A DNA stretch of 12,450 nucleotides from Dokdonella_A sp039926025 (GTDB lineage: Bacteria > Pseudomonadota > Gammaproteobacteria > Xanthomonadales > Rhodanobacteraceae): assembly GCA_039926025.1 (NCBI GenBank), contig JBDSXV010000224.1:1-12450 (forward strand), read 5' to 3'. Numbering within the stretch: position 1 is the first letter of the stretch; each line of letters starts with the position of its first letter. A program made the position numbers and the translations under genes. This document shows, piece by piece, positions 6,788 to 12,450 of this stretch. The notes beneath the pieces were generated by a model. That model ran no database searches. It was given only the letters and a program-made list of their open reading frames with translations, and was not told where the DNA came from.

Positions 6788-7318
6788 TCACGGCTGGAAG
6801 ACCCAAGCGAACGTCTGGGCTGTAGGCGTGCCCGCTGCAAGCGGCGCGCCCGTCGCGCTTCGGTTGAGCGTCGCTTCGTCCCACTGGATAGTGAATTGGC
6901 AAAGGCCGTTGTACGGGGCTGCGCCACGATGCGTCGCAGTCCCCAGCGTCAAACCCGTGCAATTGATGAGGCCGGTTACGTTTGGCAACGCAGCCACCAA
7001 TTGCTGGCTGAAAAACAGCTGGTCGCGGACCACAAGTTGCGGGGGCGCGCAGACGGCGCCCGCGGCGCATGGGTCAGAGCCGCTCGCCGTGCTGGCGTTG
7101 TACGTACCGTTGTAGGTGTTGATCCATCCCGTGTTCGCGCGCATACGGTCGGCCATCGACTGCGCCAGAAACGACGCCTGGGTGCGCAAATAGGCGCTCT
7201 GATTGGTCTTCACCGAGACCACCATGAGCCCCGCCAAGCCGAGCAGGCCGAGGCTGAATACGAATACCGCGATCATCACTTCGAGCAAACTGAATCCGCG
7301 GACTTTCCTGCGATGCAT
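6788..7318 (-). CDS. pilV: Minor type IV pilin PilV (GspI-like tip subunit)
   Basis: A 176-residue minor pilin, near the roughly 185 residues of P. aeruginosa PilV. The short basic leader MHRRKVRG is cut after Gly8, and FSLLE carries Glu13 at mature position 5. The helix FSLLEVMIAVFVFSLGLLGLAGL runs to about residue 31. The typical PilV segment ASFLAQSMADRMRAN (48-62) follows. Cys84 and Cys90 are close enough to pair. The start ATG has GGAG seven bases upstream and lies 17 bases after the fimT stop. The TGA stop shares a base with a potential upstream ATG of pilW, so expression of the two is probably coupled. PilV is the GspI counterpart in the FimU-PilV-PilW-PilX priming complex for pilus assembly. 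Confidence 0.92.
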   Translation of the reverse strand: MHRRKVRGFSLLEVMIAVFVFSLGLLGLAGLMVVSVKTNQSAYLRTQASFLAQSMADRMRANTGWINTYNGTYNASTASGSDPCAAGAVCAPPQLVVRDQLFFSQQLVAALPNVTGLINCTGLTLGTATHRGAAPYNGLCQFTIQWDEATLNRSATGAPLAAGTPTAQTFAWVFQP

Positions 7319-7335
7319 GACTGCGCTCCGTTAAA

Positions 7336-7989
7336 TCAGGTGCCGGCCGGCGACAATGTAACGTTGCGCCGGTTAGTGACCGTGCCCCTCGGCGAAACGC
7401 TGACCCAGCGCGACCACAAGGGGTTGGCGTTGACGACGGGGAGCAGCACACTGAAATCAAATGACGTATTGGCCGGGCTCAACGCTCCCGTAAGACCGAA
7501 TACGACACGAGTGGCGACCGCACCGGCGCCGGTACCTACTGCGTTGATCGTGTAGGTTGCCGGTAAAGCGACTTGGTAACGCGGGCAAAGCGGCGTGGTG
7601 TTGGCGCCGTCAACCGCATTGTCGATATAGCCCTTGCAGTCCGCTTCCGCGGGACCAGGGGATGTCGGCACCGCCTCGATGACGCCAGGGGCCGTTTCCT
7701 TCGCCACGACAACCTGCCAGCCTGTATTCCAGTTGCCGCCATTGGCGATGACAGCCACTGGCCTTCCGCGTTTGACCGCTTCAGCGCGCGCCGTATTCAG
7801 CGCACCAACGAGGTCATTGGCGGTCGAATTGACCGTCGAATGAATGACGAAATCATGGAAGTTCGGCAACGCGACCGCCAACAGGATGGCCACAATCGCG
7901 ATCGTGATAACCAATTCGATCAGCGTGAATCCAGCCGCGATGTGACGACGACCTCGCTCGGCCCGAGTTTTCAAAATGGACATCTGCAT
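7336..7989 (-). CDS. fimT: GspH/FimT-family minor pilin (FimU role likely)
   Basis: A 217-residue pilin of the GspH/FimT family. The leader ends IAAG (Gly20), with FTLIE and Glu25 at mature position 5, then a hydrophobic helix to about residue 42. The family segment LVGALNTARAEAVKRGRPV follows at about 60-78. The C-terminal part contains GWQVVV and a WVSVSPRGTV strand, as in GspH domains. The frame remains open to a TTG at 8043. I chose the ATG at 7989 because AGGAG lies ten bases upstream; a second ATG two codons on is also possible. P. aeruginosa has both fimT and fimU at this position. Only one is present here, first in the operon and next to pilV, so it probably does the job of FimU (GspH counterpart) at the pilus tip. 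The name fimT is given by family only. Confidence 0.85.
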   Translation of the reverse strand: MQMSILKTRAERGRRHIAAGFTLIELVITIAIVAILLAVALPNFHDFVIHSTVNSTANDLVGALNTARAEAVKRGRPVAVIANGGNWNTGWQVVVAKETAPGVIEAVPTSPGPAEADCKGYIDNAVDGANTTPLCPRYQVALPATYTINAVGTGAGAVATRVVFGLTGALSPANTSFDFSVLLPVVNANPLWSRWVSVSPRGTVTNRRNVTLSPAGT

Positions 7990-8113
7990 CCCCGGCAAAC
8001 TCCTAGACAACGCTAAGCTACGCAGCGTGCCGAGCGCGGACAAGCAATCACGGTTGCATGGTAGGAATTGCCGGACGAGCGGCGGCTAGGCTGCCGCGGC
8101 ATCCCGGCCGGGT
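7990..8113 (-). promoter_or_regulatory. Leader and probable promoter region of the minor pilin operon
   Basis: This is the only sizeable gap before the pilus genes, so the operon promoter is expected here. A weak sigma70 candidate reads TTGTCC (8043-8038), a 17-base spacer, then TAGCTT (8020-8015), matching 4/6 and 3/6. CCGCTCGTC at 8082-8074 differs by one base from the AlgR consensus CCGTTCGTC known from Pseudomonas; it lies 85 bases before the fimT start. The fimT Shine-Dalgarno AGGAG is at 8004-8000. Two perfect 10-bp palindromes (8092-8101, 8103-8112) follow the ispH stop. No gene fits in the gap. Confidence 0.35.
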
Positions 8114-9061
8114 TCACGCCACCACGCGCAGCCGCAATTCCTTGGGCAGGGCAAAGGTCACGTTTTCCGGTTCGCCATCGAGTTCGCGTACACCGGCAGC
8201 GCCGGCGTCATGCAAGCGCGCGATCACATCGCGAACCAGGCTTTCCGGCGCCGAAGCTCCGGCGGTCACTCCGATGCGGGTGCGCCCTTCGAGCCATTCG
8301 GGGCGGATGTCGGCGGCGCCGTCGATGAGGAAAGCGGGCACGCCCTGCTTCTCGGCCAGCTCACGCAGGCGATTGGAATTGGAACTGTTGGGCGAGCCGA
8401 CGACGAGGACCAGATCGCATTGCTGGCCGAGTTTGCGCACGGCGTCCTGGCGGTTCTGCGTCGCATAGCAGATGTCGTCGTGGCGCGGCCCCTGGATCGA
8501 CGGAAAGCGCTTCTGCAGCGCCTCGATCACGACACGCGTGTCATCGATCGACAGGGTCGTCTGCGTCGCAAACGCGATCTGCCCGGCATCACGCGGCTGC
8601 AAGTGCGCCACGCATTCCGGCGTCTCGACGAGATGGATCGCGCCGGCGTTGTTGGGGTCCCACTGCCCCATCGTGCCTTCCACTTCCGGGTGACCGGCGT
8701 GGCCGATGAGTACGACATCGCGCCCGGCCTTGCCGTGGCGCGCAACTTCCATATGCACCTTGGTCACCAAGGGACAAGTCGCATCGAACACACGCAAGCC
8801 GCGATCGCCGGCTTCGGCACGCACCGTTTGCGAGACGCCGTGCGCACTGAAGATCACGGTGGAACCATCCGGCACTTCGGCTAGTTCGTCGACGAAAATC
8901 GCACCCTGCGCGCGCAGCTTGTCGACGACAAAGCGGTTGTGCACGACTTCATGACGCACGTAGATCGGCGCACCGAAGGTCTCCAGCGCTCGCTCGACGA
9001 TCTCGATCGCGCGGTCGACGCCGGCACAGAATCCACGGGGATTGGCGAGGAGAACTTCCAT
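8114..9061 (-). CDS. ispH: 4-hydroxy-3-methylbut-2-enyl diphosphate reductase IspH (LytB)
   Basis: A 315-residue cytoplasmic enzyme of normal IspH length. It carries out the last step of the MEP isoprenoid pathway, reducing HMBPP to IPP and DMAPP with an iron-sulfur cluster. All expected residues are visible. Cluster ligands are Cys12 (RGFCAG), Cys96 (DATCPL) and Cys198 (DICYAT). Substrate and proton-relay residues are His41, His74 (SAHGVS), His124 and Glu126 (HPEVEG), Thr167 (TQTT) and the SPNSSNSNRL loop at 223-232. The ATG is seven bases after the lspA stop and has only a weak CGGA signal, which suggests translation coupled to lspA. In E. coli and Pseudomonas fkpB lies between lspA and ispH; it is absent here. 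Confidence 0.98.
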   Translation of the reverse strand: MEVLLANPRGFCAGVDRAIEIVERALETFGAPIYVRHEVVHNRFVVDKLRAQGAIFVDELAEVPDGSTVIFSAHGVSQTVRAEAGDRGLRVFDATCPLVTKVHMEVARHGKAGRDVVLIGHAGHPEVEGTMGQWDPNNAGAIHLVETPECVAHLQPRDAGQIAFATQTTLSIDDTRVVIEALQKRFPSIQGPRHDDICYATQNRQDAVRKLGQQCDLVLVVGSPNSSNSNRLRELAEKQGVPAFLIDGAADIRPEWLEGRTRIGVTAGASAPESLVRDVIARLHDAGAAGVRELDGEPENVTFALPKELRLRVVA

Positions 9062-9068
9062 GGCGCGA

Positions 9069-9566
9069 TTATCCGTCAGTGCCCGCGACTTTCCTACTCG
9101 CGAATCCGAACAGGATCAGCAGCACCGCGCCGATCGAGATTGCCGAATCAGCGATATTGAAGGCAGGAAACGCCCAGTCCTGGTGGTAGACCTGGATGAA
9201 ATCGGTGACCTGACCGGAACGCAGACGATCGATCAGATTACCCAGCGCGCCACCGATAATCAGCGCGAACGGCGCCGCGTTGCGCCAGTCATGTCGCTGC
9301 GTACGCGACAGATAGAACGCCAGCATCGAGCTCACGCCGATCGCGAGCGCGGTGAACAACCAGCGTTGCCAGCCGACCGCACCGTCGAGGAAGCTGAAGG
9401 CAGCGCCCGAATTGAACGCCAGCGTCCAGTTCAGAAAGCCTGGAATCACCGCTTGCGGCGTCAGCGGCTGCAGTTCGGTCAGCGCAATATGCTTGGTCGC
9501 CTGGTCGAGCACGATGACCAGCAACGACAGCAGCAGCCACAACAGTGCGTTCGGCTTGGGCGTCAT
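9069..9566 (-). CDS. lspA: Lipoprotein signal peptidase (signal peptidase II) LspA
   Basis: A 165-residue inner-membrane aspartic protease that removes the signal peptide of lipid-modified prolipoproteins. Four hydrophobic segments are visible, at about 8-21, 62-85, 98-110 and 136-155. Conserved motifs are DQATK (Asp21), FNSGAAFSFL (51-60), GGALGNLIDR with VTDF (catalytic Asp122), and FNIADSAI (catalytic Asp140). A GTG at 9575 would add three residues, but the ATG at 9566 overlaps the ileS stop as TGATG with GGTGG just upstream, so I chose it. The ileS-lspA pairing is conserved widely in Proteobacteria. Overlap with ileS implies translational coupling. Confidence 0.97.
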   Translation of the reverse strand: MTPKPNALLWLLLSLLVIVLDQATKHIALTELQPLTPQAVIPGFLNWTLAFNSGAAFSFLDGAVGWQRWLFTALAIGVSSMLAFYLSRTQRHDWRNAAPFALIIGGALGNLIDRLRSGQVTDFIQVYHQDWAFPAFNIADSAISIGAVLLILFGFASRKVAGTDG

Positions 9567-12445
9567 CAGAACCACCGCCGATGTTCACCATCGCCGTCCA
9601 CATTTTCGATGCAACGCCCGCAGATTTCCGGATGCTCCGCATGCGTGCCGACATCCGGCCGATAGTGCCAGCAGCGGATGCATTTCTGCGCATCACTGGG
9701 TTTCGCTGCGACCCAGACTTCGGCGCCCTCGATCTCGACGCCATGCACATCCGTGCGTTCGGCAGGATCCGGCCGTACTGCAAGATCCGCCCATGCGAGA
9801 TTGGACGTGATGAAGAAGAAGCGCAGCTCATCAGCGACTTCGGCGTAGCGCGCGCGCGTCGCCGCATCGGCGTGCACGACGACATCCGCCTGCAAGGACG
9901 CGCCAATCGCTCCCGCGGCACGCATGCCTTCGAGCAGGCGCGATGCGCCAGTGCGGATGGCGAGCAGGTCGCTCCAGTATTTGCGCTGCTCCGGCGTTCC
10001 CTGCGTTGCCGCGAGACCGTCGTACCAGGTTTCAAACAGCACCGATTCGCCACGCGCACCGGGAATCAGCGGCCAGATTTCCTCCGCCGTGAAGGAAAGG
10101 AGCGGCGCAATCCAGCGCACGAGGGCTTCCACGATGCGATACATCGCACTCTGCGCGCTGCGTCGGCCGACGCTGTCCGCCTGCATCGTGTACAGGCGAT
10201 CCTTGGTGATGTCGAGATAGAGCGAACCCAGTTCGTTGGTGCAGAAGTTCTGCACGCGCGCGACGATCTCGGGAAAATCATGGCGCGCGAACGCGGCGAT
10301 CACCGCTTGCTGCACGTCATGCGCCTGCTGTATCGCCCACTGGTCGAGCAAAAGGCATTGATCAACCGGCAACAGATGTTTCAACGGGTCGAAGCCGTCG
10401 AGATTGCCGAGCAGGAAGCGCGCCGTATTGCGGATGCGGCGATACGAGTCCGCCACCCGTTTCAGGATTTCGTCGGATACCGACATCTCGTTGCGATAGT
10501 CGGTCGACGCAACCCACAGGCGCAGCACGTCGGCACCGAGCGCATCAACGACTTTCTGCGGCGCAACCACGTTGCCGAGGGACTTGGACATCTTGCGTCC
10601 TTGCGCATCGACCGCGAAGCCATGGGTCAGTACAACGTCGTAAGGCGCACGGCCGTGCATTGCCGTGGAGGTCAGCAGTGACGACTGGAACCAGCCACGA
10701 TGCTGGTCCGAACCTTCGAGGTACATGACCTTGTCGCCGGCTTTGCGCGCAAGTTGCTGACGCTGGTCGAGCACGCACCAGTGGGTGACGCCGGAATCGA
10801 ACCAGACATCAAGGATGTCGACGACCTTTTCGTAATTCGACGCCTCAGCGCCCAGCAACTCGCCTGCATCCAGCGCATACCACGCGTCGACGCCGTCTTT
10901 CTCGACGCGCTGCGCGACCTCTTCCATCAACTCGACGCTGCGCGGATGCGGCTGCTTGGTCGCCTTGTCGACGAACAGCGCGATCGGCACGCCCCAGGTG
11001 CGCTGGCGCGAAATGCACCAGTCCGGTCGTCCCGCGACCATGCCGGCGATACGTTCCTCGCCCCACGCGGGGAACCAGTCGACGTCCTCGCGTACCGACT
11101 TCAGTGCCGCATCGCGCAGTCCCGCGACTTCCATGCCAATGAACCACTGCGGCGTCGTGCGGAATGCGACCGGCGTCTTGTGACGCCAGCAGTGCGGATA
11201 GCTGTGCGTGATCTTTGCGGACGCAAGCAACACGCCGCGCTCGCGCAGCAACTCGACGATGGTGTCGTTCGCCTTCCAGAGATATTGGCCTTCGAAGATC
11301 GGTGTGCCGGGCAGATAGACGCCGTTGCCGCCAACCGGATTCAACTCGTTGGCCGGATATTTTTCGACAAGACCGTACTTCTGGCCGACCGCGAAATCTT
11401 CGACGCCATGACCGGGCGCGGTGTGCACGGCGCCGGTGCCATCTTCGGCGGAGACGTGGTCGCCGAGGATGACCGGAATTTCGCGATCGTAGAACGGATG
11501 ACGCAGCGTCGAGCCCTCAAGTACCGCGCCCTTGACGCGTCCGAGCGTGATGGCATGCTCGACGCCATAGCGTGCGAGCGCGCCCGCAACCAGGGCTTCG
11601 GCAAGCACCAGCAGCACGCGCCTGCCATCGCGCGAAGGACCTTCGACGAGCGCGTACTCGAGCTCAGGGCCAAGGGTCACCGCGACACTCGCTGGCAGCG
11701 TCCACGGCGTGGTGGTCCAGATCGGAATGGCAACGATCTCGTTGTCACCTGCCGTCACGCCAAACTTCGCCGCGAGCGCCTTCGGGTCGATCGCGTCGTA
11801 CGCCACATCGATAGCCGGAGACTGCTTGTCCGCATACTCGATTTCCGCTTCCGCCAGCGCGGAGCCGCAGTCGAAGCACCAGTGCACCGGCTTGAAGCCG
11901 CGCACGACATGGCCGTTGGCGTGGATCTTCGCCAGCGCGCGAATCATGTCGGCTTCGTATTTGAAATCCATCGTGCGATAGGGATTTTCCCAATCGCCGA
12001 GCACGCCCAGACGTTTGAAGTCGGCTCGCTGCAGATCGATCTGTTTCGTTGCGTACTCACGGCACTTTTGCCGGAACGTCACCGCGTCGACCTTCTGGCC
12101 AACCTTGCCGACATCCTTCTCGACCGCGATCTCGATCGGCAGGCCATGGCAGTCCCAACCCGGCACATACGGCGAACGAAACCCTGCGAGCAGCTTCGAC
12201 TTGACGACAATATCCTTGAGGACCTTGTTGACCGCGTGCCCGATATGGATAACGCCATTCGCGTACGGTGGACCGTCATGCAGGATGAATGCATGTTCGC
12301 GTTGCGCGGTCTTGCGCTGGATCTCGCCGTAGCGATCCGCCTGTTCCCACTCGGCAAGCATGCCAGGCTCGCGCTTGGCGAGATCCGCCTTCATCGCGAA
12401 CTCGGTCTTCGGCAGGTTGATCGTGTCTTTGTAATCCTTGCTCAC
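9566..12445 (-). CDS. ileS: Isoleucyl-tRNA synthetase IleS
   Basis: A 959-residue class I aminoacyl-tRNA synthetase that charges tRNA-Ile in the cytoplasm; bacterial IleS is typically 930-960. The N-terminus DYKDTINLPKTEFAM resembles that of E. coli IleS. The catalytic HIGH is at 67-70, followed by GWDCHGLPIE (97-105). The CP1 editing domain has WTTTPWTLPA (243-252) and GTGAVHTAPGHGVEDF (336-351). ISRQRTWGVPI starts at 478 and KMSKS is at 618-622. The C-terminal zinc site is Cys922, Cys925, Cys942 and Cys945. These features indicate the usual bacterial type 1 enzyme. The start is GTG at 12445, five bases from the window end. GTGA there could overlap the stop of an upstream gene (ribF in relatives), but that gene is not visible. 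A start beyond the window cannot be excluded. Confidence 0.97.
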   Translation of the reverse strand: MSKDYKDTINLPKTEFAMKADLAKREPGMLAEWEQADRYGEIQRKTAQREHAFILHDGPPYANGVIHIGHAVNKVLKDIVVKSKLLAGFRSPYVPGWDCHGLPIEIAVEKDVGKVGQKVDAVTFRQKCREYATKQIDLQRADFKRLGVLGDWENPYRTMDFKYEADMIRALAKIHANGHVVRGFKPVHWCFDCGSALAEAEIEYADKQSPAIDVAYDAIDPKALAAKFGVTAGDNEIVAIPIWTTTPWTLPASVAVTLGPELEYALVEGPSRDGRRVLLVLAEALVAGALARYGVEHAITLGRVKGAVLEGSTLRHPFYDREIPVILGDHVSAEDGTGAVHTAPGHGVEDFAVGQKYGLVEKYPANELNPVGGNGVYLPGTPIFEGQYLWKANDTIVELLRERGVLLASAKITHSYPHCWRHKTPVAFRTTPQWFIGMEVAGLRDAALKSVREDVDWFPAWGEERIAGMVAGRPDWCISRQRTWGVPIALFVDKATKQPHPRSVELMEEVAQRVEKDGVDAWYALDAGELLGAEASNYEKVVDILDVWFDSGVTHWCVLDQRQQLARKAGDKVMYLEGSDQHRGWFQSSLLTSTAMHGRAPYDVVLTHGFAVDAQGRKMSKSLGNVVAPQKVVDALGADVLRLWVASTDYRNEMSVSDEILKRVADSYRRIRNTARFLLGNLDGFDPLKHLLPVDQCLLLDQWAIQQAHDVQQAVIAAFARHDFPEIVARVQNFCTNELGSLYLDITKDRLYTMQADSVGRRSAQSAMYRIVEALVRWIAPLLSFTAEEIWPLIPGARGESVLFETWYDGLAATQGTPEQRKYWSDLLAIRTGASRLLEGMRAAGAIGASLQADVVVHADAATRARYAEVADELRFFFITSNLAWADLAVRPDPAERTDVHGVEIEGAEVWVAAKPSDAQKCIRCWHYRPDVGTHAEHPEICGRCIENVDGDGEHRRWF

Positions 12446-12450
12446 GCATT

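Noticed and set aside
6777..7070. Upstream extension of the pilW frame into pilV
   Set aside because: The extra residues are Arg/Pro-rich without pilin features, and the prepilin leader with FSLLE begins only after the starts at 6788/6776.
8010..8035. Sigma54-type -24/-12 promoter before fimT
   Set aside because: GGCACG is present, but the GG-to-GC spacing is 11 instead of 10 and the TTGCA half is missing.
7990..8043. TTG start of fimT adding 18 residues
   Set aside because: A rare start with no clear Shine-Dalgarno; the ATG at 7989 has AGGAG upstream and gives a normal prepilin leader.
9545..10681. 378-codon open frame on the plus strand opposite ileS
   Set aside because: Antisense to the conserved C-terminal part of ileS, Arg-rich, with no motif. 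Shadow frame.
1..12450. CRISPR arrays, insertion sequences, prophage or toxin-antitoxin genes
   Set aside because: No spaced direct repeats, transposase, integrase or other such genes were seen; coding space is filled by core genes.

Overview
The window is a stretch of chromosome from a GC-rich gammaproteobacterium. Protein flavour and gene order suggest a relative of Xanthomonadales/Lysobacterales or Pseudomonadales; the genus cannot be fixed from sequence alone. All genes lie on the minus strand, so biologically it reads from the right end to the left. It is a core locus with no sign of an insertion sequence, prophage, CRISPR array or toxin-antitoxin pair.

Layout in transcription order. 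(1) Housekeeping block, 12445 to 8114: ileS (isoleucyl-tRNA synthetase), lspA (signal peptidase II) and ispH (HMBPP reductase). ileS and lspA share a TGATG stop/start, and ispH follows after 7 bases. (2) A 124-base gap (7990-8113) with a plausible leader and promoter for the next operon. (3) Type IV pilus tip operon, 7989 to 140: fimT/fimU-like, pilV, pilW, pilX, pilY1, pilE. The first five genes are packed within 0-27 bases of each other. pilE follows after 62 bases that hold a perfect 14-bp inverted repeat. (4) An 81-base gap (59-139) with a 3' hairpin and a good sigma70 promoter. (5) A tRNA-Thr(CGU) gene cut by the window edge.

The same order, ileS-lspA-(fkpB)-ispH next to minor pilins and pilY1, is known from Pseudomonas aeruginosa. 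Here fkpB is missing between lspA and ispH, and no pilY2 is seen. The pilus genes fit one complex: FimU, PilV, PilW and PilX (counterparts of GspH, I, J and K) form the initiating tip that carries the adhesin and mechanosensor PilY1, and PilE joins the tip to the main fibre. PilY1 (1337 aa) and PilW (467 aa) are clearly longer than their P. aeruginosa counterparts.

I found no wholly new system. The best leads are non-coding or fine-scale: the pilY1-pilE hairpin, a C7 tract early in pilY1, an AlgR-like site upstream of fimT, an RGD triplet in PilY1, and small locus rearrangements.
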